This document shows positions 1 through 9,441 of a stretch of 64,000 nucleotides of DNA, in pieces (within the stretch, counting starts at the first letter, position 1; every line of letters begins with the position of its first letter). The position numbers and the translations under genes are program-made. The notes beneath the pieces are model-generated. The model did not search any database and was not told the origin of the DNA. It saw nothing but the letters and a program-made list of their open reading frames with translations. Where the stretch lies: assembly GCA_003278525.1 (NCBI GenBank), contig QCEQ01000002.1, positions 105,118 to 169,117 of the forward strand, read 5' to 3'. Source of the DNA: Prochlorococcus sp. AG-355-P16 (GTDB lineage: Bacteria > Cyanobacteriota > Cyanobacteriia > PCC-6307 > Cyanobiaceae).

Positions 1-77
1 TTATGGAGGGCTATGACGAGGCTGAGTTTCTTAAATCTTGCAAATATGGCTTTATATCTACGATTAAAATAATTTTG

Positions 78-111
78 CCTGCTTATGGTGGAATATGACA
101 CCTTGTGCAGG
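78..111 (-). terminator. Hairpin just downstream of tRNA-Ser
   Basis: CCTGC (78-82) pairs with GCAGG (107-111) and GGTG (87-90) with CACC (99-102), leaving a small internal loop. On the minus strand it begins 12 bases after the tRNA 3' end and is followed by a T-rich stretch, so it may terminate or help process the tRNA transcript. The U-run is interrupted, so this is tentative. Confidence 0.4.
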
Positions 112-122
112 TTCTCTAAATA

Positions 123-209
123 CGGAGGGGGTGGGATTCGAACCCACGGTGCCCTTGCAGACACGCTAGTTTTCAAGACTAGAGCCTTAAACCACTCGAC
201 CACCCCTCC
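123..209 (-). tRNA. trnS: tRNA-Ser (anticodon UGA)
   Basis: Read on the minus strand, an 87-base cloverleaf is visible. The 7-bp acceptor stem GGAGGGG pairs with CCCCTCC, and G is the discriminator base, as expected for serine. The anticodon loop CTTGAAA carries TGA, flanked by a 5-bp stem (TAGTC/GACTA type). A long variable arm typical of class II tRNAs and the T-loop GGTTCGAATCC follow. No CCA is encoded. The UGA anticodon reads UCN codons. Confidence 0.97.
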
Positions 210-416
210 TCAGGGCTATTCATTTTTTTGAACTTGATTAGCCTAGCATAGAAAGTTAGTCACAAGCTAGAAAATTTAGCTACTGTTTTCCTACTTCAAT
301 ATTTGAGTATTCTTGAAACAAAGAGAAAAAGAAAATAAAATAAGGGCAATTAAAATATATTTATTCTCAAGAATTATTTTTCTTGCTACTAATAAATAGA
401 CAATATAAAATAAAAA

Positions 417-689
417 ATGCTTTACGTTCAACATTGGTCATTTAAGACTGGATATCATCAAAAAGGTGCGGAAAAATTTCTTGGTGGAGGCGGAGATTAT
501 CCTGGAGTTGAGATGATTGGAAGATATCATGCTCCAGGATCGCTAGAAGGGTGGATAGTCTTAAAAACAGATAATCCAAAAGCAATATATCAGCATGCAG
601 CTGAATGGGGTGAATTCCTTAATTGGGAAACCACACCGGTATTTACTGATGAAGAAGCTGGTCCAATAGTCGCCAAAGTCTACTCATAG
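417..689 (+). CDS. DUF3303-type small protein
   Basis: This 90-residue soluble protein resembles the DUF3303 family of marine cyanobacteria. It opens with a beta-strand-like segment ending in HWSFK, has a glycine-rich turn (FLGGGGDYPG), then GSLEGWIVLKTDNP and a WGEFLNWE segment near residues 64-71. The function is unknown; the fold is probably a small dimeric alpha/beta barrel, which is inference. A second, more divergent member appears to lie at 36540-36851. A hairpin with a T-run follows the stop, so it is probably monocistronic. ATG start; no strong Shine-Dalgarno sequence. Confidence 0.75.
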   Translation: MLYVQHWSFKTGYHQKGAEKFLGGGGDYPGVEMIGRYHAPGSLEGWIVLKTDNPKAIYQHAAEWGEFLNWETTPVFTDEEAGPIVAKVYS

Positions 690-715
690 TTAATGATTGA
701 AATTTGATTTACAGT

Positions 716-739
716 AAGGAGCAATTAGCTCCTTTTTTT
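716..739 (+). terminator. Rho-independent terminator abutting the next start codon
   Basis: AAGGAGC (716-722), loop AATTA, GCTCCTT (728-734) and a T-run to 739 form a textbook intrinsic terminator for the preceding DUF3303 gene. The ATG of the next gene begins at 740, directly after the T-run. Confidence 0.7.
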
Positions 740-1000
740 ATGAACACACTCATCATTTCAACTTTTAGTTGCACTTTTGAAGAATTCAAAACCGACGTTT
801 CTGGATTTATAACAGCAATGGGTCAAGAAGTAGTTTCAAAATATGAGTTTGTACAAGCGGGCGAACATAAATCTCATTTACTTATGAACGTCCTAGATAT
901 GGAAGCACTTGAAGCTGAAATGACTTCAGATACAGCTAAAGAGTGGGACAAAAAAAATAATTGTAAGGATACCATCTATGTAATTGAGCTTGTTGAATAA
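740..1000 (+). CDS. Small conserved hypothetical protein (possibly DUF3764-like)
   Basis: The protein has 86 residues when started at the ATG at 740. A TTG at 704 would add 12 residues, but that extension would be translated from the terminator hairpin, so the ATG is preferred. The sequence begins with a hydrophobic strand (NTLIISTF) followed by FEEFKTDVSG and ends LYTIYVIELVE-like (residues IYVIELVE at the C-terminus). This strand-helix-strand pattern resembles small dimeric alpha/beta barrel proteins such as DUF3764 of picocyanobacteria, but the family call is weak. No membrane segment or cysteine pair suggests a reaction. Confidence 0.65.
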   Translation: MNTLIISTFSCTFEEFKTDVSGFITAMGQEVVSKYEFVQAGEHKSHLLMNVLDMEALEAEMTSDTAKEWDKKNNCKDTIYVIELVE

Positions 1001-1023
1001 AAATTAAACGCTTGCTAATACCA

Positions 1024-1173
1024 CTATCCGAAATTCACGTTTTCTTGGAATAAACCAAATAAGTTGTTACCGACTATGGCAGCAATTATTAAAACAAATG
1101 CAACTATAGCAAAAAGAGCACTTACATCTTTTATGTCATAAGGTGCTTTAAATAAAGGTTTCTGGTCTGCCAT
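1024..1173 (-). CDS. 49-residue single-pass membrane protein
   Basis: The reading frame runs ATG (1173) to TAG (1024). A polar N-terminus (MADQKPLFKAPYDIKDV) precedes one hydrophobic helix at about residues 19-37 and a short polar tail. It has no hli signature (ExxNGRxAM). Size and layout resemble the many tiny thylakoid membrane proteins of cyanobacteria, but no known photosystem subunit is recognised. Confidence 0.65.
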   Translation of the reverse strand: MADQKPLFKAPYDIKDVSALFAIVAFVLIIAAIVGNNLFGLFQENVNFG

Positions 1174-1260
1174 GGTTATCAAATCTATAAATGCAATTAA
1201 TCATATTAGTTTAATGATTATGAGCAGTATTAAGTGATTTTTAGTTTAAGTTTAGACAAT

Positions 1261-1289
1261 AAAAAAGCCACTAAAAGTGGCTTTTTTTT
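1261..1289. terminator. Bidirectional terminator
   Basis: AAAAAAGCCAC, loop TAAAA and GTGGCTTTTTT form an 11-bp stem with A- and T-runs on both sides. On the minus strand it follows the stop of the DUF4278 gene (1307). Its other side faces the start of the 49-residue gene, which is also on the minus strand, so it separates the two transcripts. Confidence 0.8.
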
Positions 1290-1306
1290 ATTTTTAAAAA
1301 AGTGAA

Positions 1307-1408
1307 CTAACTTGTATAAGCTTTGCCTCTGTAGGTAAGTTCGTTATGCTGCTTCTTAGCAACTTCTTTGTTCTGGACGTACTTTTGTCCTCTGTAAATT
1401 AGAGTCAT
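1307..1408 (-). CDS. DUF4278-type mini-protein
   Basis: A 33-residue reading frame contains the DUF4278 repeat signature twice: LIYRGQKYVQ at residues 3-12 and LTYRGKAY at residues 24-31. Both halves of the motif (an aliphatic-x-YRG-x-x-Y strand) are intact. The family is widespread in cyanobacteria, small and soluble, with unknown function. A terminator follows at 1261-1289. The region upstream (1409-1712) holds no credible ORF. It is locally more GC-rich at 1410-1500, with a possible hairpin CTTGC/GCAAG near 1474-1491, perhaps the 5' leader. Confidence 0.8.
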   Translation of the reverse strand: MTLIYRGQKYVQNKEVAKKQHNELTYRGKAYTS

Positions 1409-1712
1409 TTTTTTAGCTCCGGTTTCGCTTAAGTCCCCGTTCCATGGCCTAAGTCGATTTGCGGCTTGCTACAAGCAAGTTGAACGTTTTGGTAGCGGTT
1501 GCTACAAAATTATACTAACATTAAGTAAAACTAATTGTCTAGATCTTTAATAAATAAACTTAATACTTTAATAATGAAGCAGGCACTTACTAAAAAATTT
1601 ATCTTTTTCTTTGTATAGTTTCTTACAGGTTACATTTTGTTCGTTTTTGAGAAGTATTTTTTTTTTAATGAACTTTTAAATGTAAAATTCTTAAGATTAT
1701 AAAATTTGTTTT

Positions 1713-1907
1713 ATGTTTTCTAGAAGCAAAAAACCTACAGTAAAAAAATCCGCAATAGTTGAAGAGACTCCATTATTTGCCCAATTATTACCATTCGCAA
1801 ACAGGATGAATGATAAGGTTCAATTGGTAAATGCTCTGGCTTTTACTTTTATTATGGGATTCTCAATTTTTGGAATTGCTCTATGGAAACTATCAGGGCT
1901 GACCTAA
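1713..1907 (+). CDS. 64-residue single-pass membrane protein
   Basis: A basic, cytoplasm-like N-terminus (SRSKKPTVKKS) is followed by about 20 polar residues and one C-terminal hydrophobic helix at about residues 38-60. The segment FANRMNDKVQLVNALAF is faintly like the chlorophyll-binding helix of high-light-inducible proteins, but the diagnostic ExxNGR is absent, so no function is assigned. It converges on the next minus-strand gene and overlaps it by 4 bases. Confidence 0.7.
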   Translation: MFSRSKKPTVKKSAIVEETPLFAQLLPFANRMNDKVQLVNALAFTFIMGFSIFGIALWKLSGLT

Positions 1908-2170
1908 CTATTTAATTTTTGCAAAGCTTCAATTTTTGATTCTCTGTTTTCAATTATGGTTATTAACCATCTAGAGGCTAGTCCCCTGGATATTGATCTA
2001 TTTTTTAGAAATCTACATATATATACGTGTAGATTTTTTTCGTTTTTGGAGTTAAATTTTTCCTCAAAATCTAAGATATCCTCTTCTGATGTTCTTTTTC
2101 TTAGCTCATCCACCAATGCATGACTGGAGGAATCATTAAACAAGTTACCAATATTTAAGCTTAATGTCAT
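1904..2170 (-). CDS. Conserved hypothetical protein, 88 residues
   Basis: A soluble, charged, probably helical protein with no recognised domain. It contains EEDILDFEEKFNSKNE and a basic segment CRFLKNRSISRGLASRWL. It lies downstream of nrdJ on the same strand with an 88-base gap, so co-transcription is possible. ATG start. Confidence 0.6.
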   Translation of the reverse strand: MTLSLNIGNLFNDSSSHALVDELRKRTSEEDILDFEEKFNSKNEKNLHVYICRFLKNRSISRGLASRWLITIIENRESKIEALQKLNS

Positions 2171-2258
2171 AAATAATTTATGTCCCTATTTAAGAGGTAG
2201 CCATAAATTAAATTTTTAAAAACTAATTTATATTTTTTATTTACAAATTATTCAAAAT

Positions 2259-4592
2259 TTAATCTTTTGGTTTAGCAAGAGGAAGCAAGCATTTATCTGA
2301 ATCACAACCCGCTGGTCCTGCTTCAGATAGTTCTCCAACATCATATTTATTAAGAGCGTCAAAGAAATCGTTATTGACTTTCCTTTCAATTACTTTATTC
2401 TGCAATGATATATATTCCTCTTTACTTATTGGTTCAAAGGGTAATCTCGGGAAAGTAGCGTTAGCACTAAATCTAGCCAGCAATGCTGCTGAAATATATC
2501 CCTCATTATTTTCTATTGCATTATGAATAGCCTTAGCTAAATCCTCGATTTCATTTTCTCTAAATTCTACGGTTGCAGAGGTATTATGCTCTGTGTAAAA
2601 TTTCTGCACTTGCATGTAAAAATCAAATTGAGCTAATGCTGAGAAATTATTGATGTCTATTTGGTCTGCGCCGTCTATATTTGCCCAACTAACTTCTGTA
2701 GGGATTTCAACTAACCATTCTGTACATCTTGGATCAAATGGATTATCGAGCAAGCAACCATTTTCATCTTTATCAGATTGAGATGGAACAACTGAGTAAC
2801 CATAATCCATGCAAGCTAAAGCGATTGGGTCATTTTTCCTGAAAGTTATTCTTCTTATGAATCTTTGAGCCTTTGGAGGATGCCAACCTGGAGCTGCTCC
2901 AGTAAGAAGACTTTTAGTTCCAGCTGGCTGAACTGTTGTGCATCTATTTGGTCTCCTTAGATTATGCTTATCACAATATTCCCATATAGTATCTTTTACT
3001 ATTTTTCTCCAAGAATCTAAGAATTTAGCTTCCTTTTCTTTGAAGGCCTTCCCTTCTTCGCTATTTGGCCTTCCTGCTTCCCACCATTTCAACCATGGTG
3101 TCCCAAAGGCATGGACACAAAAATCAAATAATCCAGTGAAACTTACTCCTACGATAGGATCATATTCCCTACTTTTTCTGTAACGCTCAACTTCAAATTC
3201 ATGATTAAGTAAGCATGCTACAGAAAGAGCGGCTGCTTTAAAAGCTTTCTTTTGCTCTTCAAAATTTCCTGGATCAATCTGATTTAAATGAACTTCAGCT
3301 AAATTGCAATGGAAATCATTTCCCAAGATCTCCCCACAAGGGTTAAGTCCATATCGGCTCATCCTGTGGTCTAACTCTTCTTCTGAGAAAGGACCATAAC
3401 TACTGTTTATCCAATTTCTCGCCTCATCCTTGCCTTGTTCTGAGTAGATTTCAATAAATTCCTTTCTTAATTCATCATCTTTGAGAATATCTGCATTTGA
3501 CCTTGCGATTGCTTCTGGTGCAAATTGAATAGCTCCCTCACCTGAATGGAATTGTTTTGTTACTGCATCCAAAACAGTTTGGTAAGTGGGTTTTGTATGG
3601 TAAACCCTAGTATGATTGGCCATTCTGAGGGCATCTTTTTCAGGATCTATTCTCCAATTACCATTCTCATCTTGACTCCATAAATTTTCTTTTGCTGATG
3701 CGGCTTCCTTATCATCTGAAGCAAATTGTCTCATTCCAGCACTTCTTCTTATATTCCCAGCAACTATGGTTACTGCAGCTTCATCAATTAATAAACAACA
3801 CTCTACTGTACTTAATTTCCTACCAATTGCCTTTCCAAGAAGTGATGCGACTCTAGAGTAAAGATCTTTCAATTTGATAGGATTTGCCATACCACCAAAA
3901 CCTTTTAATGATTCTCCCGCAGGCCTAATATCTTCCAAATCAATATAAACATCAATTTCTCTTTCAAGACTCTCGTTACTTGATGCCTCAAGAAGATATT
4001 TATAGCTGTCTACCCATCCTCTTCTGCTATCTCCAACTTTGATATGAAGATCTTTTCCTTTAATTTCTAATGATGACTTTTCTTCTCTTTTGTCTTTAGG
4101 AGTTATTCCAACTTCACTGACTGATTTAATGTTTATTTTGTTAATTACCGTAGGTAGATTATTTATAAAATGAGGCTCAATTATTGCACCTGTTCCACAT
4201 CCCATCATTGCTAAGTCCATCATTAATGCGAAGGCTTCCCAATCAATTAAGTTTGTTGAGGTACAGTTGTATGCTCCTGAGAAATTTTGGTTCTTATTAA
4301 TCCAAGGGGTTCCGCCTATCCATAACCATCTTCCTGAAGGTTGAGCTTTTTGGTTACTTTGCATCTCTCTCATTAGGATTAATTCTTCTTCAGAAAGTTT
4401 TCCTAATTCTTTTAATCCCGATAAATTCCTTTGGCCTACTTCGCTCCAGTTCTCCCTTTTGCCAGATGAAGTTTTTCTACTATAAGATCTGAAAAAAACT
4501 GGGTAAGCAGCTGGAGCAGTCTTTGGAAAATCATCTTTTTTAAGATTATTGGAATTGCTCTCTGAAGAAGCTTTATTTGGTGCAACAGTCAC
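2259..4592 (-). CDS. nrdJ: Adenosylcobalamin-dependent ribonucleoside-triphosphate reductase (class II)
   Basis: Reduces ribonucleotides to deoxyribonucleotides, using a cobalamin-derived thiyl radical to start the reaction. At 777 residues it matches monomeric class II enzymes of the Lactobacillus leichmannii type. Visible catalytic features are a cysteine at 110 (NCTSTN), the thiyl-radical cysteine at 419 in NPCGEI, a second active-site cysteine at 429, and a C-terminal redox pair C763/C768 (CDSDKC). The 5-residue spacing of that pair equals that of the characterised enzyme. Use of this class removes the need for an iron cofactor and ties DNA synthesis to (pseudo)cobalamin supply, which fits an iron-poor ocean; that is inference. 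A structured leader precedes the gene. Confidence 0.95.
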   Translation of the reverse strand: MTVAPNKASSESNSNNLKKDDFPKTAPAAYPVFFRSYSRKTSSGKRENWSEVGQRNLSGLKELGKLSEEELILMREMQSNQKAQPSGRWLWIGGTPWINKNQNFSGAYNCTSTNLIDWEAFALMMDLAMMGCGTGAIIEPHFINNLPTVINKINIKSVSEVGITPKDKREEKSSLEIKGKDLHIKVGDSRRGWVDSYKYLLEASSNESLEREIDVYIDLEDIRPAGESLKGFGGMANPIKLKDLYSRVASLLGKAIGRKLSTVECCLLIDEAAVTIVAGNIRRSAGMRQFASDDKEAASAKENLWSQDENGNWRIDPEKDALRMANHTRVYHTKPTYQTVLDAVTKQFHSGEGAIQFAPEAIARSNADILKDDELRKEFIEIYSEQGKDEARNWINSSYGPFSEEELDHRMSRYGLNPCGEILGNDFHCNLAEVHLNQIDPGNFEEQKKAFKAAALSVACLLNHEFEVERYRKSREYDPIVGVSFTGLFDFCVHAFGTPWLKWWEAGRPNSEEGKAFKEKEAKFLDSWRKIVKDTIWEYCDKHNLRRPNRCTTVQPAGTKSLLTGAAPGWHPPKAQRFIRRITFRKNDPIALACMDYGYSVVPSQSDKDENGCLLDNPFDPRCTEWLVEIPTEVSWANIDGADQIDINNFSALAQFDFYMQVQKFYTEHNTSATVEFRENEIEDLAKAIHNAIENNEGYISAALLARFSANATFPRLPFEPISKEEYISLQNKVIERKVNNDFFDALNKYDVGELSEAGPAGCDSDKCLLPLAKPKD

Positions 4593-4615
4593 GATAAAAA
4601 AAAACGTATGTAAAT

Positions 4616-4681
4616 AACCCGTACTGGAAGAATAACTCTACCTGTGGCGTCTGCAACTATTCTTACCACTATTTAACGGTT
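4616..4681 (-). promoter_or_regulatory. Structured 5' leader of nrdJ
   Basis: Upstream of nrdJ the minus strand can fold as nested helices. AACCGT (4681-4676) pairs with ACGGGTT (4622-4616). Inside it GGTAAGAATA (4667-4658) pairs with TATTCTTCC (4634-4626), leaving a 23-base loop with GCAGACGCCACAGG. The element is clearly more GC-rich than its surroundings. It does not match the standard cobalamin riboswitch core, so a ligand cannot be named. Confidence 0.4.
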
Positions 4682-4727
4682 TGTGTAGAATTATGTTTAA
4701 TATGAAATCTTTGTTTCAAGAAAGGAT

Positions 4728-5423
4728 ATGGAAAGAGTCCCCGAACCTGAATTAATGGAAGAAAAAGAGCAGGTCATTTCTTATGACGAAGCTGATTTTT
4801 CAGAAGGGGAAGTTAATCTAATTAATCAAATAAATCAATATCTTTTGAAAAAAAATATTTCTTTAGGTGAAGAAGATTTAATAGTTGATTTAGGATGTGG
4901 CCCAGGAAATATTTCTGAGAAGTTAGCAATAAAATGGCCTAATACTGCAGTCGTAGGAATAGATGGTTCTAAAGAGATGATTTTGAGAGCAGAATATAAT
5001 AAAAGAATTTCAAATAATCAAAAAAAATTAAAAAATTTACGCTACATTTGTTCTGACATCAAAGACATTGAATCAAATAATTTTTTATTTAAAAAAAGAA
5101 TTAGTTTACTTGTAAGCAACAGTTTGATTCATCACATTACCAATCTTGAAGATTTCTTCAACACAATAAGAATTTTATCTAGTAATATTACTGTAAATTT
5201 TCACAAGGACTTAAAAAGGCCATTAGATGAAAAGTCTGCTTTAGAACTCAAAGCACAATGTTCAACTAAATATAATGAGATTTTAACTAATGATTATTAT
5301 GCCTCTTTAAGAGCTTCTTATACTTTTAAAGAGTTAAAAAATTTCATCTTAGAGAATGATCTATCCTCTTTACATGTGTTTGAGGAAGGTGAAAATTATT
5401 TAATAGTCTATGGTAATGTTTAA
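4728..5423 (+). CDS. Class I SAM-dependent methyltransferase
   Basis: This 231-residue protein has motif I DLGCGPGN at residues 54-61 and an acidic ribose-binding loop (VVGIDGSKEM) at about 74-83. The post-II region (VSNSLIHHITNLEDF) follows near residues 127-141. These are the standard S-adenosylmethionine-binding elements; the substrate cannot be read from the sequence. It is divergent from nrdJ and sits 31 bases upstream of prfC on the same strand, so the two may be co-transcribed. Confidence 0.85.
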   Translation: MERVPEPELMEEKEQVISYDEADFSEGEVNLINQINQYLLKKNISLGEEDLIVDLGCGPGNISEKLAIKWPNTAVVGIDGSKEMILRAEYNKRISNNQKKLKNLRYICSDIKDIESNNFLFKKRISLLVSNSLIHHITNLEDFFNTIRILSSNITVNFHKDLKRPLDEKSALELKAQCSTKYNEILTNDYYASLRASYTFKELKNFILENDLSSLHVFEEGENYLIVYGNV

Positions 5424-5454
5424 GAACTAAGTGAAAGGCCCTTATATTATATAA

Positions 5455-7092
5455 ATGAGCTTAGGTACTAAAATTCTAAATAATAAAGAAATACTGGATG
5501 CGGTAAATAAAAGAAGAAATTTTGCTATAATCTCACATCCAGATGCTGGGAAAACCACTCTTACCGAGAAGCTTCTTTTGTATGGAGGTGCCATTCAACA
5601 GGCAGGAGCAGTAAAAGCTAGGGGTAATCAGAGAAAAGCCACCTCAGACTGGATGGAACTTGAGAAACAAAGAGGTATTTCTATTACATCAACTGTATTG
5701 CAATTTGAATATGAAAGATCTGTAATTAATCTATTAGATACACCAGGACACCAAGACTTCTCCGAAGATACTTATAGAACATTAGCTGCTGCTGATAATG
5801 CAGTTATGTTGGAAGATGCGGCTAAAGGACTAGAACCTCAAACTAGAAAATTGTTTGAAGTTTGCAAGATGCGAAAAATACCAATATTTACTTTCATAAA
5901 TAAAATGGATAGACCAGGAAGAGAGCCATTTTCTTTACTTGATGAAATTGAATCAGAACTTGGATTAAATACCCTACCTATAAACTGGCCAATTGGGAGT
6001 GGCGAGGAATTTAGAGGGGTCATTGATAGATTTTCAAGAGAGGTTATTTTATTTGATAAAGCTGTGAGAGGGAAACAATCGAATGAGAAAAGATTAAGTC
6101 TTGAAGATAAAGAGTTATCAAAATATGTAGAGAGAGATTTACTTGAAAACTCACTTGAAGAATTGGAGGTGCTTGATGAGGCAGGATCGAAATTTGAAAA
6201 AGAAAAAGTTTTTAATGGCTCTTTAACCCCAGTTTTCTTTGGATCTGCCATGACTAATTTTGGCGTAAGGCCATTTTTAGATAGTTTTTTAAAAATGGCA
6301 CAAAAACCAACTTCAAGAAATAGTAATAAAGGGGATATTGAACCTGCAAGCGATGAATTTAGTGGGTTTGTTTTTAAGCTTCAGGCAAATATGGATCCAA
6401 AGCACAGAGATAGGGTTGCTTTTATAAGAGTTTGTAGTGGCAAATTTGAAAAGGATATGTCAGTTAAACATTCCAGAACTGGGAAAACAATCAGATTATC
6501 AAGACCACAAAAAATATTTGGTCAAGATAGGGAAGTAGTTGATGATGCCTATCCTGGAGATGTTATTGGTTTAAATAATCCAGGGATGTTTTCTATTGGA
6601 GATACTCTTTATACTGGTGCTCATCTGGAATATGAGGGCATACCATCCTTTAGTCCTGAAATATTCAGCTGGCTAAGAAATCCAAATCCCTCAGCATTTA
6701 AAAACTTTAGAAAGGGTGTTAATGAACTTCGAGAAGAAGGAGCTGTTCAGATTCTTTATGACTTTGATGAGAGTAAAAGAGACCCTATACTCGCAGCCGT
6801 TGGTCAATTGCAGCTGGAGGTAGTAACTCACAGATTAAAAAGTGAATATGGTGTAGATGCAAATCTTGAAGCTTTGCCATATCAATTGGCTAGATGGATT
6901 TCTGATGGATGGCCAGCTATTGAAAAACTAGGCAGAATATTCAACTGTAAAATAGTTAAAGATTGTTGGAATAGGCCAGTTATTCTTTTCAAAAATGAGT
7001 GGAATCTAAATCAGTTTGTTGAAGATAATAATCAATTAAATTTAAACAAAGTTGCCCCCGTTGTTAGTGGAGTCGAACCAATTGTTTTATAA
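5455..7092 (+). CDS. prfC: Peptide chain release factor 3
   Basis: A translational GTPase that recycles RF1/RF2 from the ribosome after termination. The G1 loop HPDAGKTT is at residues 28-35, G3 DTPGHQD at 95-101, and G4 NKMD at 149-152. The segment [13 protein letters not shown] is characteristic of RF3 and distinguishes it from EF-G. Length (545 residues) is normal. The gene starts at an ATG 31 bases after the methyltransferase stop. Confidence 0.95.
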   Translation: MSLGTKILNNKEILDAVNKRRNFAIISHPDAGKTTLTEKLLLYGGAIQQAGAVKARGNQRKATSDWMELEKQRGISITSTVLQFEYERSVINLLDTPGHQDFSEDTYRTLAAADNAVMLEDAAKGLEPQTRKLFEVCKMRKIPIFTFINKMDRPGREPFSLLDEIESELGLNTLPINWPIGSGEEFRGVIDRFSREVILFDKAVRGKQSNEKRLSLEDKELSKYVERDLLENSLEELEVLDEAGSKFEKEKVFNGSLTPVFFGSAMTNFGVRPFLDSFLKMAQKPTSRNSNKGDIEPASDEFSGFVFKLQANMDPKHRDRVAFIRVCSGKFEKDMSVKHSRTGKTIRLSRPQKIFGQDREVVDDAYPGDVIGLNNPGMFSIGDTLYTGAHLEYEGIPSFSPEIFSWLRNPNPSAFKNFRKGVNELREEGAVQILYDFDESKRDPILAAVGQLQLEVVTHRLKSEYGVDANLEALPYQLARWISDGWPAIEKLGRIFNCKIVKDCWNRPVILFKNEWNLNQFVEDNNQLNLNKVAPVVSGVEPIVL

Positions 7093-7143
7093 AGTCCTAA
7101 TGGATTATAAAATTAGTTAATCTATTAGTATTAGTAAAAAATT

Positions 7144-7818
7144 TTGGATTCAAACAGTAATAAAAATAATAACGAAAAATCACCTTATGAAATTTTAGGT
7201 GTAAAAGAAGGTGCTGCTTTTGAGGATATTCAGAAGGCTAGAGATATTAAAGTTAAAGAGGCTGGTGAAGACTTAATTTTAAAAGCGAAAATAGAATCTT
7301 CCTTTGATCAATTACTCATGGGTAGTTTAAAAGCCAGGCAATCAGGAAATGTAAGCTATGAAGCTGTGAGTGCCTCAAAAAAAGAAAAACAAATTAATCA
7401 ATTTACCAATAATAACTTCCCACTTCTTTCTAAGATAAAAAATTTAAATAATAACTCTAACAATTCAAGTCAGTATAGTCTGCCAAAAATAACTACCCCC
7501 TCATTTGATAATCTTTCAATAAAAATATCTGTTGGGCTATTATTTTTAATTTTGTTATTTATCAGTCCAGACTCTAATAATAGACTTTTACTCTCTATCT
7601 CAACATTAATACTTACCTATACTCAAATTAAATCAGGGAAAAGATTTATAGGTTCTCTGGGTTGGAGTGTTACCTTTCTCTCGATTGGATTAATATTTGG
7701 TGGATTGCTTGAAAGTAATTCTTTCATTCAGGAAGTATCAAACAACTCTTTATCAATACAAAAAATTCAAAGTATTCCGGCCATGGTTATTTTATGGCTA
7801 GGCGTAATTTTTTTATGA
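7144..7818 (+). CDS. CPP1-like J-related membrane protein
   Basis: The N-terminus ([22 protein letters not shown], about residues 13-34) resembles helix II/III of a J-domain but lacks HPD. The C-terminal half has about four hydrophobic segments between residues 125 and 224. This layout matches the CPP1/CDF1-like (DUF3353) family of cyanobacteria and plastids; in plants CPP1 stabilises protochlorophyllide oxidoreductase. The middle is a low-complexity Asn/Ser stretch. Translation appears to start at TTG (7144); no closer ATG precedes the conserved part. It converges with and overlaps hslO by 6 bases. Confidence 0.85.
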   Translation: MDSNSNKNNNEKSPYEILGVKEGAAFEDIQKARDIKVKEAGEDLILKAKIESSFDQLLMGSLKARQSGNVSYEAVSASKKEKQINQFTNNNFPLLSKIKNLNNNSNNSSQYSLPKITTPSFDNLSIKISVGLLFLILLFISPDSNNRLLLSISTLILTYTQIKSGKRFIGSLGWSVTFLSIGLIFGGLLESNSFIQEVSNNSLSIQKIQSIPAMVILWLGVIFL

Positions 7819-8721
7819 TTTATTTTCTATCATAGATTTAATTTCTCCATAATTTATAAGATATTTATTTTTACAAAATTCACAAACCAACTCTGCTTTG
7901 CCATCTTTCTTGAGGATGTCCTCTAACTCGCTCTTATCAAGCATTTTCATCGCATTTAAACTTCTTTGTTTCGAACACTTGCATTTAAAACTAACTTCTT
8001 GGGAACGGGCTTTTTCAGAGATTGATTTATCGTCAATATCGGGAAATATATTTCTAATTAACTCAAGAAGATTATCTTTTGAACTAAATAGATCTTCGCT
8101 GAAAGAATTAATTTCTTTGCATCTTTCTTCAAGTAGTGAGACTAGCAGAGGGTCAGTATCTTTTTTAGGTAAAACTTGAGCTAATAAGCCACCACTACAA
8201 ATAACACTTTTATTTTGAATTTTTTCTCCAATAAATACAGCAGAGGGAGTTTGCTCTGAATGATATAAATATGAAGCTAAGTCTTCAGCAATATTCCCAT
8301 TTACTAATTCAACAGTGCTTGTAAAGGGTTCTCCAAATCCACTATCTCTAATTACATTTAAATATCCTGTACCTAATGCTTTTGTAAAATCAAAAGAATA
8401 TTTATTATAATCTATTTTGACTAGGTCCAATTCTAAATTAGGATTCCCTACATAACCCCTAACTTTCCCGTCTCTACCAGCATCAACTAGTAATCCCTTT
8501 AAAGGTCCGTCAGATCTAACTCTTAAAGTGACTCTCCCATGCATTATTTTCATTGAGCTTGCTAAAAGGAGTGAAGCACTAAATGCTCTGCCTAAGATAC
8601 AGGTGGTTAAGTAAGAAAGGCCGTGTCTTTTTTTTGCTTCTAAAGAAGATTCTGTTGTTAAGACCGCAACTAATCTTATTCCTCCATTGGCTGCAGTAGC
8701 CCGAACTATCCTATCCTGCAT
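7813..8721 (-). CDS. hslO: Redox-regulated chaperone Hsp33
   Basis: A holdase chaperone activated when disulfide bonds form and zinc is released under oxidative stress. The four zinc-ligand cysteines are present at 247 and 249 (CKC) and 280 and 283 (CEFC), and the N-terminal core carries [10 protein letters not shown] and GLLAQVLP. Length (302 residues) is typical. Its start overlaps the end of the upstream ABC ATPase gene by 11 bases, implying translational coupling. Confidence 0.95.
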   Translation of the reverse strand: MQDRIVRATAANGGIRLVAVLTTESSLEAKKRHGLSYLTTCILGRAFSASLLLASSMKIMHGRVTLRVRSDGPLKGLLVDAGRDGKVRGYVGNPNLELDLVKIDYNKYSFDFTKALGTGYLNVIRDSGFGEPFTSTVELVNGNIAEDLASYLYHSEQTPSAVFIGEKIQNKSVICSGGLLAQVLPKKDTDPLLVSLLEERCKEINSFSEDLFSSKDNLLELIRNIFPDIDDKSISEKARSQEVSFKCKCSKQRSLNAMKMLDKSELEDILKKDGKAELVCEFCKNKYLINYGEIKSMIENKS

Positions 8722-9358
8722 GATTTTCTTTCATAAAATTTTTGATTTTCCCTTTTTCCAAGAATAATATCCTAGAAGGAATTCCCTCAAATAAGGCAGG
8801 TTCATGAGTAACAATAATAATTGTATTTTTATTTTTTAAATCAAGAATTAAATTCTTCACATCATTTCTCATTGAATAGTCTAATCCAGCAGTTGGTTCA
8901 TCAAGTAAAAGAATTGAGGGGTTTCTAAGTAGTTGAACTGCTACAGCTAACCGCCTTTGTTGCCCGCCACTTAGCTGCTCTGGTGGTTGAGTCAGATTAA
9001 ATTTTTTCAAACCAACTTTATTTAAAACTATTTCTATATTTTTTTCTCTTAAAGATTTATGGCCTATTTTTAATTCTTTACCAATAGTTGTACCTATAAA
9101 GTATCTTTCAGGAAATTGGAATACCACTCCACAAAACCATCTTCTTTGTCTAGAAGACAAAATTTTATTCTTCCAAGTAATTTTTCCCTTTTGCGGATTT
9201 GTTAATCCGCTTATTATTTCGAGTAGTGTTGTTTTCCCAGAACCACTATTGCCGCAAATTAAAATGATTTCATTTTCATGAACTTTTAAATTTAAATTGT
9301 CTATTATTTTTCTTTCACCAGTTTGGGGTTGATAAGATATTTCTTTTAAATCAAGCAT
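8711..9358 (-). CDS. ABC transporter ATP-binding protein (ECF/CbiO-like)
   Basis: A 215-residue nucleotide-binding subunit with Walker [10 protein letters not shown] (36-44), the Q-loop in VVFQFPE, signature LSGGQQRR and Walker B LLLDEPT. A switch histidine follows in VTHEP. The FPE next to the Q-loop glutamine is typical of energy-coupling-factor and cobalt-type ATPases. No permease gene is adjacent, so the membrane partner must be elsewhere. It is transcribed with hslO. Confidence 0.88.
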   Translation of the reverse strand: MLDLKEISYQPQTGERKIIDNLNLKVHENEIILICGNSGSGKTTLLEIISGLTNPQKGKITWKNKILSSRQRRWFCGVVFQFPERYFIGTTIGKELKIGHKSLREKNIEIVLNKVGLKKFNLTQPPEQLSGGQQRRLAVAVQLLRNPSILLLDEPTAGLDYSMRNDVKNLILDLKNKNTIIIVTHEPALFEGIPSRILFLEKGKIKNFMKENHAG

Positions 9359-9383
9359 TATTAATTAAGTTATAGGTATGAAT

Positions 9384-9411
9384 TTGAATCTAGTAATAAC
9401 TTACTTATAAT
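9384..9411 (+). promoter_or_regulatory. Sigma-70 type promoter for the DUF3531-rsmE-DUF92 run
   Basis: TTGAAT (9384-9389) and TATAAT (9406-9411) are separated by 16 bases. The -10 hexamer is perfect and lies 30 bases before the ATG at 9442. Confidence 0.55.
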
Positions 9412-9441
9412 AGCTGTAGATCTAAAAAGATATTAGTCAAT

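Noticed and set aside
1..98. Open frame at the left window edge (ending TGA at 98)
   Set aside because: About 32 codons, no recognisable family, and it cannot be told from chance because the start lies outside the window.
1713..1907. High-light-inducible protein
   Set aside because: The helix is only vaguely similar and lacks the ExxNGRxAM signature.
4600..4700. Standard cobalamin riboswitch upstream of nrdJ
   Set aside because: The conserved core sequences and B12 box are not recognisable. Only a generic structured leader is claimed.
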